NCBI GenBank assembly: GCA_030826265.1
Contig: JAPJOH010000002.1
Span: 1 to 64,000, forward strand
DNA length: 64,000 bases
Direction of reading: 5' to 3'
From: Collinsella aerofaciens
Lineage (GTDB): Bacteria > Actinomycetota > Coriobacteriia > Coriobacteriales > Coriobacteriaceae
This document shows, piece by piece, positions 50,558 through 59,366 of the stretch. The notes below the pieces were generated by a model. The model was not told the origin of the DNA. It saw only the letters and a list, made by a program, of their open reading frames with translations, and did no database searches. Each line of letters starts with the position of its first letter. Position 1 is the stretch's first letter. A program made the position numbers and the translations under genes.

Positions 50558-51355
50558 CTAGTCTAGGCGCTGGCCATCGGCGCGCACGCGTTCGGTACCA
50601 CGCCCACTGATCTGGCGGATAACCTCGCCGGCGATCATCTGGCCCATGATGGGCGGCATAAAGCTGGCGGTGCCCAACTCGGTACGCTCGTGGATATTGG
50701 ACGGGTCGCGGGGTTGGGTCTTAACCGATTCCTCGCAGCTAAACAGCACGTGCAGGCTCTTGATTCCGCGCTTCTTGCATTCTTTGCGCATGATGCGGCT
50801 CATGGGGTCACGTACCGTATCGAAGATGTCGGCAAAGCGGAGGCACTCGGGATGGAGCTTGTTGGCCCCGCCCATGGAGCTAACCAAACGGATGTCGTGG
50901 TCCTGAGCATATTTGGCAATGGTGAGCTTGGCCGAGATGGTGTCGATGGCGTCGACGACGTAGTCGAGCTTGCCGTCCGTCTGCTCCAAAACGCTCGCAA
51001 AGAACTCGTCGATGTTATCGCTCAACAGGTATTCAGTTCGCTTGATGACGGTGGCGGCAGGATTGATATCGTGGATCATGGCCTCCATCACGTCAACCTT
51101 GCGCTTGCCGACGGTGCTGTGAAAGGCGATGGCCTGGCGATTGATATTGCTGGGCGCGATGATGTCCTTATCCAGAATGACGAAATGTCCGATGCCGCCG
51201 CGGGCGAGTGCCTCGCAGCAGTTGGAGCCCACGCCTCCGCAGCCGAGCACCAGTACCGTAGCATCGGCGAGCTTGTCGAGTGCCTCGCGGCCCATGATGA
51301 TTTCGAGCTTGGTGTCGCGTGTCTCGTTGGGAGTTGCGGCTGTGGTTTCAGTCAT
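50558..51355 (-). CDS. tcdA: tRNA threonylcarbamoyladenosine dehydratase (ThiF/E1 family)
   Basis: A 265-residue E1-like enzyme that cyclises t6A37 in tRNA. The nucleotide loop is VLVLGCGGVGSNCCEALARGG, followed by SNINRQAIAF, VDAIDTISAKL, and a C-terminal GTASFMPPIMGQMIAGEVIR. The N-terminus shows the TcdA pattern. The ATG at 51355 has ggagg 6 bases upstream; the ATG at 51361 directly abuts it. Confidence 0.93.
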   Translation of the reverse strand: MTETTAATPNETRDTKLEIIMGREALDKLADATVLVLGCGGVGSNCCEALARGGIGHFVILDKDIIAPSNINRQAIAFHSTVGKRKVDVMEAMIHDINPAATVIKRTEYLLSDNIDEFFASVLEQTDGKLDYVVDAIDTISAKLTIAKYAQDHDIRLVSSMGGANKLHPECLRFADIFDTVRDPMSRIMRKECKKRGIKSLHVLFSCEESVKTQPRDPSNIHERTELGTASFMPPIMGQMIAGEVIRQISGRGTERVRADGQRLD

Positions 51356-51462
51356 AGACATCCTCCGATGGGGAAGTGAATCGTGTTCTAGCTATCGCCA
51401 TTATAGATAATCGCCCATAGGCTGCGATGGCGTTTGCTTTGATGTGGTTTGAAGCATTGCGG

Positions 51463-51500
51463 TTAGATAGTTAGACAAACATCTAAATATCGAGTATAGT
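51463..51500 (+). promoter_or_regulatory. Promoter and operator of sdpR-sdpI
   Basis: tagaca (51472-51477) and tatagt (51495-51500), 17-bp spacer. The interrupted palindrome ttagat-N12-atctaa (51463-51486) covers the -35 element and is the likely autorepressor site. Confidence 0.65.
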
Positions 51501-51534
51501 GTGCGCGTCGAACGAAATGATGAGAGGAGGTCTT

Positions 51535-51813
51535 ATGCCGGGAGAGGGTTTTAAGGCGCTGGCCGATCCTACACGGCGTCACATTTTGGAACTGCTGCGC
51601 GAGGGCAATCGCACGGCCGGGGAGCTTGCCGAGCATTTTGACATCAGCAAGCCGTCGTTGAGCCATCACTTGGCGACGCTCAAAAACGCCGGGTTGGTGA
51701 CCGACGAGCGCCATGGCCAAAACATCGTATACAGCTTAAATACCACCGTCATGCAGGATTTGATTGGTTGGTTTATGGGCTTTACAAACACGGAAGGTGA
51801 TAAGGATGAATAA
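51535..51813 (+). CDS. SdpR-like ArsR-family autorepressor
   Basis: A 92-residue winged-helix repressor: FKALADPTRRHILELLREG, then ISKPSLSHHLATLKNAGLV as recognition helix and wing. No metal-binding cysteines. Overlaps the SdpI-like gene by 8 bp, like the sdpRI pair of Bacillus, in which SdpI sequesters SdpR at the membrane. gaggagg is ahead of the ATG. Confidence 0.9.
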   Translation: MPGEGFKALADPTRRHILELLREGNRTAGELAEHFDISKPSLSHHLATLKNAGLVTDERHGQNIVYSLNTTVMQDLIGWFMGFTNTEGDKDE

Positions 51814-52510
51814 CGAAAACAAGGGCATTCACGCCACGGGGGTATCGCGGCGTGTGTGGATTGCGCTGATCGCTCTGTGCGTCGCCAATGTCGTAGCGCA
51901 CCTCATGGTGATGCCGAGCTTGCCTGGGCAGATTCCCACGCACTGGGGCGCGAACGGCGCCGTCGACGGTTGGGGTCCCAGCTGGATGGCCTCCGCGCTC
52001 GGCGTGCTGCCTCTGGTGCTTCTCGCAATGTTCTGCGTGGTGCCGCGCATCGATCCCAAAGGTGAGGCATATCGAACCTCGGGCAAGTTCTATCAGGGCT
52101 TCGTAATCGCCTTCACCTTGTTCATGTGCGCCATAAGCTGGCTGGGAGAGCTTACGGTCTGGGGCGTGGTGCCGGCGGTTGGTTCGGTCAACGTGCTGAT
52201 TTCCGGTGCTATCGGTTTGCTGTTCATCGGCGTAGGCAACTACTTGCCGCGTGTGAAGCAGAACTATACGCTCGGTATCAAGACGCCCTGGGCGCTTGCC
52301 GATCCCGAGAACTGGCGCCGTACACAGCGTTTTGGCGGTGCCTGCTTTATGGTGCTGGGTGTTGGCCTGATTGTGATGGGCGTGGCAGGCAGCGTGCTTT
52401 CGAGTGAAGTCGTCGCCGCGGTGATTGCGGTTCTGGCGTTTGGTTCGGTTGGAGCCGTCTACGTCTACTCGTATCTGCTGTGGCGCAAATCGCGGCGAGC
52501 CGCTCGTTAA
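51806..52510 (+). CDS. SdpI-family membrane immunity-like protein
   Basis: A 234-residue membrane protein with about six helices. The N-terminal DUF1648 motif is LPGQIPTHWGANGAVDGWG, and the C-terminal SdpI block is YLPRVKQNYTLGIKTPWALA. SdpI gives immunity to the SdpC toxin in Bacillus; no toxin gene is seen here, so it may protect against a neighbour's peptide or sense envelope stress. Translationally coupled to the repressor gene. Confidence 0.9.
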   Translation: MNNENKGIHATGVSRRVWIALIALCVANVVAHLMVMPSLPGQIPTHWGANGAVDGWGPSWMASALGVLPLVLLAMFCVVPRIDPKGEAYRTSGKFYQGFVIAFTLFMCAISWLGELTVWGVVPAVGSVNVLISGAIGLLFIGVGNYLPRVKQNYTLGIKTPWALADPENWRRTQRFGGACFMVLGVGLIVMGVAGSVLSSEVVAAVIAVLAFGSVGAVYVYSYLLWRKSRRAAR

Positions 52511-52693
52511 GGTTGCGGAAAACTAGCGTACGCAGTTCATAGTATGTTCCGGGGGACTTTTCCCAGGTAGTATTAGGGGGTATGGGCAACCATGCCCCTT
52601 TTCGTTACGTTTCAGAGCTGGTTTTCTCATTTCGCTTCCACTAAAGCGAATCAAGAATAGGGAAACAGCAGGTAGAAAGGATAAAACAGGCAA

Positions 52694-54373
52694 ATGGCAG
52701 AGTTCATCTACCAGATGTATCAGGCTCGTAAGGCCCATGGCGACAAGGTAATCCTTGACGACGTGACCCTGAGCTTCTACCCCGGTGCCAAGATCGGCGT
52801 TGTGGGTCCCAACGGCATGGGCAAGTCGACCCTGCTCAAGATCATGGCCGGCATCGAGGAGGTCTCCAACGGTGATGCCAGGCTCACCCCCGGCTACACC
52901 GTGGGCATCCTGCAGCAGGAGCCGCCGCTCGACGACGACAAGACCGTCATCGAGAACGTGCGCATGGCATTTGGCGACATGATCGCCAAGGTCGATCGCT
53001 TCAATAAGATCGGCGAGGAGATGTGCGACCCGGATTGCGACATGGACGCCCTCATGGCCGAGATGGGCAAGCTCCAGGACGAGATTGACGCCGCCGACGG
53101 CTGGGATATCGATTCCAAGCTCGGCCAGGCCATGGACGCCCTGCAGCTGCCCGATTCCGACATGCCGGTCAACGTACTTTCCGGCGGCGAGCGCCGTCGT
53201 GTGGCCCTGTGCAAGCTGCTGCTCGAGGCTCCCGACCTGCTGCTGCTCGACGAGCCCACGAACCACCTGGATGCCGAGTCGATCCTGTGGCTCGAGCATT
53301 TCCTGCACAACTACCAGGGCGCGGTGCTGGCCGTCACACACGATCGCTACTTCCTGGATAACGTTGCCGAGTGGATCTGCGAGGTCGACCGTGGCCACCT
53401 TTATCCCTACAAGGGCAACTACTCAACGTATCTGGAGACCAAGGCCGCGCGTATCGAGGCTCAGGGCAACCGTGACGCCAAGCTCGCCAAGCGCATGGAG
53501 GCCGAGCTCGAGTGGGTACGCAGCTCGCCCAAGGCTCGCCAGGCAAAGAACAAGGCCCGTCTGGCTCGCTACGAGGAGATGGAGGCCGAGGCCCGCGCAA
53601 GCCAGAAGCTCGACTGGACCGACATCCGCATCCCTGTGGGCCCGCGTTTGGGCAACAAGGTGCTCGAAGCCCATCATCTGCACAAGGAGTTCGATGGCCG
53701 CGTGCTCATCGATGACCTTTCGTTCACCCTGCCGCGCAACGGCATCGTGGGCGTGATCGGTCCCAACGGCGTGGGCAAGACCACACTGTTCAAGGCGATT
53801 GTGGGTCTGGAGCCGCTGACTTCGGGCGAGCTCGAGGTGGGCGAGACCGTCAAGATCTCTTACGTCGACCAGAACCGTTCCGGCATCGACCCCGACAAGA
53901 ACCTATGGGAGGTCGTCTCGGACGGCCTGGACCACATGATGGTCGGCGAGACCGAGGTTCCGAGCCGCGCGTATGTGGCGAGCTTTGGCTTTAAGGGCCA
54001 GGACCAGCAGAAGCGCGCTGGCGTGCTCTCCGGCGGCGAGCGCAACCGTCTGAACCTGGCGCTCACGCTCAAGCAGGGCGGCAACCTGTTGCTCCTCGAC
54101 GAGCCCACGAACGATCTCGACGTCGAGACGCTGTCCTCGCTCGAGGCGGCGCTGCTCGAGTTCCCTGGCTGCTCGGTGGTCATTAGCCACGACCGTATGT
54201 TCCTGGACCGCGTCGCCACGCACATCCTGGCGTGGGAAGGCACCGACGAGAACCCGGGCAACTGGTATTGGTTCGAGGGCAACTTCGAGGCCTATCAGGC
54301 CAACCGCATCGAGCGCCTGGGCGAGGATGCAGCCCAGCCGCATCGTATCCACCGCAAGCTGACGCGCGACTAG
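52694..54373 (+). CDS. ettA: Energy-dependent translational throttle protein (ABC-F)
   Basis: A 559-residue ABC-F protein with two nucleotide-binding domains and no membrane part. Walker A motifs are GVVGPNGMGKSTLLKIM and GVIGPNGVGKTTLFKAI, signatures are LSGGERRRVALCK and LSGGERNRLNLALTL, and an arm and linker around residues 240-300 fit EttA, which gates the ribosomal E site according to energy state. The ATG follows agaaagga. The 180-bp leader has a short hairpin (ttcgctt / aaagcgaa). Confidence 0.95.
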   Translation: MAEFIYQMYQARKAHGDKVILDDVTLSFYPGAKIGVVGPNGMGKSTLLKIMAGIEEVSNGDARLTPGYTVGILQQEPPLDDDKTVIENVRMAFGDMIAKVDRFNKIGEEMCDPDCDMDALMAEMGKLQDEIDAADGWDIDSKLGQAMDALQLPDSDMPVNVLSGGERRRVALCKLLLEAPDLLLLDEPTNHLDAESILWLEHFLHNYQGAVLAVTHDRYFLDNVAEWICEVDRGHLYPYKGNYSTYLETKAARIEAQGNRDAKLAKRMEAELEWVRSSPKARQAKNKARLARYEEMEAEARASQKLDWTDIRIPVGPRLGNKVLEAHHLHKEFDGRVLIDDLSFTLPRNGIVGVIGPNGVGKTTLFKAIVGLEPLTSGELEVGETVKISYVDQNRSGIDPDKNLWEVVSDGLDHMMVGETEVPSRAYVASFGFKGQDQQKRAGVLSGGERNRLNLALTLKQGGNLLLLDEPTNDLDVETLSSLEAALLEFPGCSVVISHDRMFLDRVATHILAWEGTDENPGNWYWFEGNFEAYQANRIERLGEDAAQPHRIHRKLTRD

Positions 54374-54382
54374 TAGCAAGTA

Positions 54383-54414
54383 GAAAGGCCGCCACCAAGG
54401 GCGGCCTTTCTTGT
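54383..54414 (+). terminator. ettA terminator
   Basis: gaaaggccgcc (54383-54393) and ggcggcctttc (54400-54410) form an 11-bp stem with a 6-nt loop, then ttgt. The following 240 bp up to 54653 are AT-rich with a -10-like tataga (54606-54611) and a palindrome gtaacgttac (54587-54596). Confidence 0.88.
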
Positions 54415-54653
54415 AGCGATTGCACTGCAGCTATGCCCTGGCTGCTGGTTTGATTCATAATCAAAGTCATCTCTTTGGGATTAAAGCCCGTTTTTGCTAT
54501 GAGTGATTTTCTAATTCCGTTTAAAACGTAAAGACGCATTGGGTTGCAAGGACATAAGCAAATCGAATTGAAATATAACCAGTGCTGTAACGTTACAAAA
54601 AAGATTATAGAATAGGAGTACCTTATAAGTCGCTTCTCTAGAAAGAAGAACAT

Positions 54654-55781
54654 ATGCTTTCGCGTCGTCGTTTTCTGCAACTTGTCGCGTCTTCAATTGT
54701 CGCCTTAGCCGCACGTCCGAAAGAGGTTTTTGCTTCGACGGGCAATATTGATGGTGAGCAGATACAATTTACTTCTGAAATTGCGCAAGAGCTTGCCGAT
54801 AAATATATAAAGGGACTCCTCGGCTATTCGTATACGCCTTCTGACCCTATTCCTTTTGTAGATGTTGATGGGTCCCCGCTTGGTTACATTGTTCCGGTTG
54901 TGACATCCAATAGAGCCGCGGGCTATTTGGTTTTAGATGCTTCAGATGATGAAATACTTACGGGATATCGTTTTGGAGACGGCTTAGTCAGCCCTATGGA
55001 TCGGGGAGGAGATCTTGGTGTCGAGTCTTATTCGTTCAATAACCCAGTCGTAATGATCAATCCATTCGAATTCGGCGTGCAATCTTTGGACGGTTCAATA
55101 ACAACAAATTGCGGAAGAACAATCCCGGCTGTTTCCATAGAAGGACGGCCTGTCGTTTTATCGAATAAACCTTCAAGCTGGAACGATGTTGTAATTTACG
55201 CAACTCAAATGCAGGATTACACAGTATCTGGATTTCGTTCCATTTCTCAGTTTATGTCATATGATGAAAGCGAGATTAAGAGGCTTACCGCCCACTATGC
55301 TTGTATGGTGACAGCTTTTTCGAACGTTGCGGAACTGTATGGCATTGCCAATTTATATAGCGACCCTTCGCAATATATGCAGATATGGAATTACACCAAT
55401 ACCCATGCTCTTTCCGATGAAGAACAGACTGTTCCCGGCGTTGTTTTGGGTGGAACGCCGATATCAACCTGTGCAACGGGGTTTACAAATTACTGCGCAA
55501 GCAGAGGAAGTACTCTTATCGCCCGCACTGTCTCCTCTCCGGCTATCGCGAGCATTCAAAATGAGATTAACTCTAATAGACCGAATGTTTTACATGCGAG
55601 TTTGTACAACGGATCAGCCCATTCTGTAACAGCGGAGGCTTACGCCACACTTACTGGTAAGAAAACTGGAGAGACAAGGCAGATGATTGGCATAGCGGAC
55701 GGCTGGAATTCATCTTTATCCTTCCTGAAGTATGATCAGAGCTATTATGCGTGGACTTATGGAACGACTTTTTCGAAGTAG
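54654..55781 (+). CDS. Tat-exported papain-like (C39/C10-fold) cysteine protease candidate
   Basis: A 375-residue protein with a twin-arginine signal (SRRRFLQLVASSIVALAA). Residues 40-110 look like a C10-type propeptide (ELADKYIKGLLG, VDGSPLGYIVPVV, GYLVLDASDDE). The possible catalytic set follows in papain order: C217 (HYACMVTAFSN), H323 (SAHSVTAEAYA) and D349 (GIADGWN). Function is inferred from this pattern only. Low GC and codon use suggest transfer. The downstream lipoprotein gene overlaps it. Confidence 0.65.
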   Translation: MLSRRRFLQLVASSIVALAARPKEVFASTGNIDGEQIQFTSEIAQELADKYIKGLLGYSYTPSDPIPFVDVDGSPLGYIVPVVTSNRAAGYLVLDASDDEILTGYRFGDGLVSPMDRGGDLGVESYSFNNPVVMINPFEFGVQSLDGSITTNCGRTIPAVSIEGRPVVLSNKPSSWNDVVIYATQMQDYTVSGFRSISQFMSYDESEIKRLTAHYACMVTAFSNVAELYGIANLYSDPSQYMQIWNYTNTHALSDEEQTVPGVVLGGTPISTCATGFTNYCASRGSTLIARTVSSPAIASIQNEINSNRPNVLHASLYNGSAHSVTAEAYATLTGKKTGETRQMIGIADGWNSSLSFLKYDQSYYAWTYGTTFSK

Positions 55782-56151
55782 GGCGATTCGTCTAGCTCTG
55801 TCTTTGGTGCTGATGGCTTCATTGGTGGGCTGTTCAACAAAGGAAGAGATATCGCGCGGAGGTTCCGGAGAAGTGACTGCGACAGACTCAGGTTCATTAG
55901 AAATAGCTGGCGGGCATGCCGATGTGATGTTACAAGGAAAAGGCGTGCTTAGGTCGATTGATGCTGAAGACGCTGTCTGCTCAATAGAGGATTTGAAGAC
56001 AGGTGAAACTGCATCGTACCGAGTTTCAGATAATGCTGCGAATATGATTGAGTCGATACCGACTGGAGCGCAGGTTTCTTTTAGATACTTTGCTCCGCAA
56101 CTTGAGGATGAGCTTGCTTCTCTGGTGTCTATATGCACCGATGACAACTAA
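55759..56151 (+). CDS. Small lipoprotein, unknown function
   Basis: A 130-residue lipoprotein: MERLFRSRAIRLALSLVLMA leads to SLVGC with a lipidated Cys. The mature part is a beta-rich domain of about 90 residues (GHADVMLQGKGVLRSIDAED, YRVSDNAANMIESIPTG). In-frame ATGs at 55732 and 55750 would overlap the protease gene more; none has a strong ribosome binding site. Likely cotranscribed with the exported protease, perhaps as partner. Confidence 0.7.
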   Translation: MERLFRSRAIRLALSLVLMASLVGCSTKEEISRGGSGEVTATDSGSLEIAGGHADVMLQGKGVLRSIDAEDAVCSIEDLKTGETASYRVSDNAANMIESIPTGAQVSFRYFAPQLEDELASLVSICTDDN

Positions 56152-56164
56152 AAGGCCTGAATTC

Positions 56165-56207
56165 AAACGGCCTCGGATGGTCAATTGGCTATCCGAGGCC
56201 GTTTTTT
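56165..56207. terminator. Terminator after the lipoprotein gene
   Basis: A perfect 14-bp stem (aaacggcctcggat / atccgaggccgttt) with a 12-nt loop, and six T residues. Serves the + strand genes and probably the convergent gene. Confidence 0.92.
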
Positions 56208-57504
56208 ACTCGACCGGGGCTTCGACCTTGTCGATGGCCCAGGCGGCTCCGAGACCGCCGGTGGTGTTGCGGCGGATGCGCACGGTAACCTCGCGGCGCT
56301 CGCCGGCCTGCGTGTAGCACAGGGGGAAGTTTGCGCGGTTTCGCGCGGCCTCGATGGTACCGCGCTCGCGGGCAATCCAGTAGTACTCGCCGACGATGCC
56401 GAGCGTGTCGGCGCCGTAGGGGAGATAGGTCGACAACTGGTGTAGCAATGGGCCGGGGCAGAAGACCTCGGTTGCGAAATCGATGGGGAAATCCTCGGGG
56501 ATGGTCGGTGCTGCAGGTGCGGGGGTTGGGGCCGCTGCGGGTGCCGAAGCCGATGCCGGTGCGGGAATTTGGCCGCAAGCAGAAGTGGGCACGGATTCGA
56601 TGACGGGTGTGGGCTCCGGCGTCGTTTCCAGCTTGATCGTGGAATCTACGGGCTCCACGGTGATGGGCGCGTCTGCAGCTGAGGTTTCAACCTCAACCTG
56701 CGTCGCGTTCTCGTTCTCGACGCTCGACTTTGCCTCGATGGGCGTGGAGGCCATGGTGGTGATGCCGGCGTTGGCGTTCTCGGGGTCATAGACGACCGTG
56801 AGCGAGATGGCGGGCTGCGGCGTCTCGGGCTTCGGCGTCGACTCGGTAGCGTCTTGATCGGCGGGCTGATCGTCCTCGGCCTCGTCGCTAAAGACATCAC
56901 TGTTTTGGAACGAAGGCGTCTCGGGTTGGTCGGCGGTTTTTTCGGTTGTCGACTTGGGAGCTTCGTTGAGCTCCGCAGTGGCTTCCTGCTCGGATATGAC
57001 TTCGGGATCAGTCGTGGCGGTGATTTCGGTTTCGGCTTCTGCCGTTACCTCAATAGCGACTTCAATCTCTGCCTCGGGCTCGGATTCTGGCACGGCTTCA
57101 ACCATGGCTTCAGGCTCGGGACGCTTAACGTGCTTGGGGCGCACGGCCTTGAGGTCCTTCTCACCGCGCTTTTTCTTTTTGTAGGACTGCTTGGCGCCCT
57201 TGGCAGCCTTGGGCTTGTCCTCGCCCTTGGTAAGGGCGGTATCCCAGGCCTCGTTGGCGATGACGGTGGCATACAGGCGGCCGCCCTTAAAGACGGTCAG
57301 CTTAATGCAGTCGTCGAGTTCCTCGAGCAACTCGCGCGTGGACTCGAAGCCCAGGTCATAAGCGGCCATGTCGCCGGCGGCGAGCGCCTCCTCGACCTGC
57401 GTCATAAACGTTTGCTTACCGCACCCAATCGCGTCGCGCAGCAGGCGATACAGATAGATGTGGTTGCCCAGCGAAAGCGTGGGCGTAACTATTGTCTTGC
57501 TCAT
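56206..57504 (-). CDS. Unknown protein with an acidic low-complexity linker
   Basis: A 432-residue protein in three parts. Residues 1-90 form a globular domain (LGNHIYLYRLLRDAIG, LGFESTRELLEELDDCIKL). Then comes a lysine-rich patch followed by about 200 residues of Glu/Thr/Pro/Ala low complexity. The last 90 residues are again globular (FATEVFCPGPLLHQLSTYLP, REVTVRIRRNTTGGLG). No family recognised. The ATG at 57504 follows gaggaga. GC-rich and native in codon use, unlike its right and left neighbours. Confidence 0.75.
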   Translation of the reverse strand: MSKTIVTPTLSLGNHIYLYRLLRDAIGCGKQTFMTQVEEALAAGDMAAYDLGFESTRELLEELDDCIKLTVFKGGRLYATVIANEAWDTALTKGEDKPKAAKGAKQSYKKKKRGEKDLKAVRPKHVKRPEPEAMVEAVPESEPEAEIEVAIEVTAEAETEITATTDPEVISEQEATAELNEAPKSTTEKTADQPETPSFQNSDVFSDEAEDDQPADQDATESTPKPETPQPAISLTVVYDPENANAGITTMASTPIEAKSSVENENATQVEVETSAADAPITVEPVDSTIKLETTPEPTPVIESVPTSACGQIPAPASASAPAAAPTPAPAAPTIPEDFPIDFATEVFCPGPLLHQLSTYLPYGADTLGIVGEYYWIARERGTIEAARNRANFPLCYTQAGERREVTVRIRRNTTGGLGAAWAIDKVEAPVE

Positions 57505-57639
57505 GGCAAATCTCCTCTTTACACACCAAAGCATCTTACCATCGCGCGGGGCTTGCCATCTCGTCGCCCAAGGCAAACGGGCGCGAACCGCTATCGATTC
57601 GCGCCCGTTGTACAGGTTGCCTATCTGGGGATGCAGCGC

Positions 57640-58590
57640 CTAGTTGTCCGATGTCGTGCCTTGGCTTGAACTGTCAGATGCCGTGCCCGATGTGGTGCCA
57701 CTCGAATTGCTGTTGTTGCTGTCTGCTGTACCCGTTCCCGACGTGGTGTCGCTCGTCTGGCCTCCCGTGTTCGGCTGCGAACCGTCAGTCGTTTGGCTTG
57801 AGTCGGTCGTGCCGGATTGCGCGCCGCTGTTGTTCACAGAAGAATCGGCGCCCTGCGATTGGTTTTGGGTATTCGAGGACGAATCGGTAGAGGTGGAACT
57901 GTCTTGCGTGCCGTCCGTCTGTGCCTGCTGGTCTTGCGACTGGGTGTTGCCATTTGCATCGCTTTCCGTCGTGCGCGACGAAAGGATTGGCTCGGGGCGC
58001 TCGCCCAGACCCTCGCCGGCGGTGGTGATAAGGATGGCGCCGGCGCAGGCGATGACCGCGACGATGGCGATGGCGATCGAGAAGACGATGACCTTCTTTT
58101 GCGTCTGACTGCGCTCTGCCGCCGCCTTGGCGCGCAGGCTGTCGGGAGCAACGCGCGCCGTGGTCACGCGCCCCGCAATCTGGCGCATCTCCTGCGTAGT
58201 CGCGGCGCCGCCCAGGTGCTCCTCGGCATTAAACTCAACGGGCTCGTAGGCGCCGGCGGGGTAGTCGACGGCGGCGTGCGTACCTTTGATGGCTTCGGCG
58301 CTGGCAGAGATAAAGTGGCGGTAGACCTGCGATGACACAACGGTGATGACCGAGCTCACGGCGGCGCCAATTACTGAACCAGCGATACCAATCTTGGAGG
58401 CAAGTGCGACGCTCGTGGCGGCAGCTGCGGCGCCGGCGATGATCTGGGGAATGGAAATGTCGTCAAACAGGCCCTTTTTGGGCGCGATGGCCATGGTCTG
58501 TCCGATGGAATGGTTCTCGTGCACGCCGTTGTTGAGCGCGGCCGGTGTCATGACGCGCGTGTGCGGCGCGTCGGTGTACTTGGTTGTCAT
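57640..58590 (-). CDS. Membrane protein with a Ser/Thr/Gln-rich extracellular tail, unknown
   Basis: A 316-residue protein. A hydrophobic Ala-rich region near residues 45-95 (IPQIIAGAAAAATSVALASK, VSSVITVVSSQVYR) and a transmembrane helix near 165-190 (VIVFSIAIAIVAVIACAGAI) are followed by about 120 residues of Ser, Thr, Gly, Asn and Gln. The tail is probably outside and cell-wall spanning. The ATG at 58590 has gggagg upstream. No family recognised. Confidence 0.72.
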   Translation of the reverse strand: MTTKYTDAPHTRVMTPAALNNGVHENHSIGQTMAIAPKKGLFDDISIPQIIAGAAAAATSVALASKIGIAGSVIGAAVSSVITVVSSQVYRHFISASAEAIKGTHAAVDYPAGAYEPVEFNAEEHLGGAATTQEMRQIAGRVTTARVAPDSLRAKAAAERSQTQKKVIVFSIAIAIVAVIACAGAILITTAGEGLGERPEPILSSRTTESDANGNTQSQDQQAQTDGTQDSSTSTDSSSNTQNQSQGADSSVNNSGAQSGTTDSSQTTDGSQPNTGGQTSDTTSGTGTADSNNSNSSGTTSGTASDSSSQGTTSDN

Positions 58591-58765
58591 ACGGGGTCCT
58601 CCCGGTGTAAATCTGCTTCGTTTCATGTAGCCATCAGGGTACCCACCAGATGTGAATCGTATGTGACATTTAACAGATACCATCAACTCATCAAGGGGGG
58701 CTTGCTGTCTTTGGTGCAATAGCTTGATGCTAAACTGGATTTACGATTGCGAGGTGGTTTACGTG

Positions 58766-59005
58766 ATGTACCCGTATATGACATTCGAAGACGGTACCGA
58801 GGTCGTTCATTCTGACCTGATAGCAGATGGGGATATCGAAAAGGTTATCGTGCATTTTGAACGACCGACGGCAGAGGGCTTCGACTCCGCTCGTTGTGAG
58901 TTGCCTTCCTGTTCGTGGACTGACTGGGAAGGGCATTTTACTCAAAGTGAAAAACGAGCTTTCGAAGAGTGTTTGAGCAAATCATTTAGATTAGTTCGAG
59001 TTTAG
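58766..59005 (+). CDS. Small protein of a gut-bacterial family of unknown function
   Basis: A 79-residue hydrophilic acidic protein (YMTFEDGTEVVHSDLI, KVIVHFERPTAEGFDSARC). I recall similar short proteins from Lachnospiraceae but no known role. gcgaggtgg precedes the GTG-ATG at 58763-58768. AT-rich compared with genes upstream. It opens the AT-rich cluster that ends at 63040. Confidence 0.7.
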   Translation: MYPYMTFEDGTEVVHSDLIADGDIEKVIVHFERPTAEGFDSARCELPSCSWTDWEGHFTQSEKRAFEECLSKSFRLVRV

Positions 59006-59084
59006 TTCGAATATAGAAGCCGAATGCGATGACCTAAAGCGTATGCATTTTTAGTATTAGATGCGTATGAAATGGAGGATGTGA

Positions 59085-59366
59085 ATGGATGAGCTAATAG
59101 ACTTTAAAAAACGATTTCTCAAGAATGGCGAGCTGGTTTCAATTCCAAAAAAGGAAAGCTATAAAAGAATCATGCTGCTATGGGCCGTCTCTTTCTTTGA
59201 ATTAAATACAAGTTATACGGAGCTTCAGGTTAATCGTGTGCTGTCACAGCTCTATCCTGATTATGCCGTGTTGAGGCGGTACTTGGTTGATTATGGATTC
59301 CTATTAAGGGATAAGCGAGGCCTGAAATACGAGGTTAATCGTGATGTTCACGGTATTGAGAGCTAG
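59085..59366 (+). CDS. DUF2087 domain protein
   Basis: A 93-residue protein matching DUF2087: KKESYKRIMLLWAVSFFELN, TSYTELQVNRVLSQLYPDYA and LRRYLVDYGFLLRDKRGLKY. The family looks like a small winged-helix and is often fused to ArsR regulators, so DNA binding is possible. ggagg precedes the ATG. Its end overlaps the start of the MFS gene by 23 bp, which indicates one operon. Confidence 0.85.
   Translation: MDELIDFKKRFLKNGELVSIPKKESYKRIMLLWAVSFFELNTSYTELQVNRVLSQLYPDYAVLRRYLVDYGFLLRDKRGLKYEVNRDVHGIES

Noticed and set aside
54183..54714. Minus-strand frames in the AT-rich gap before the exported protease
   Set aside because: No ribosome binding site. They run over the ettA terminator and into coding sequence on the other strand.
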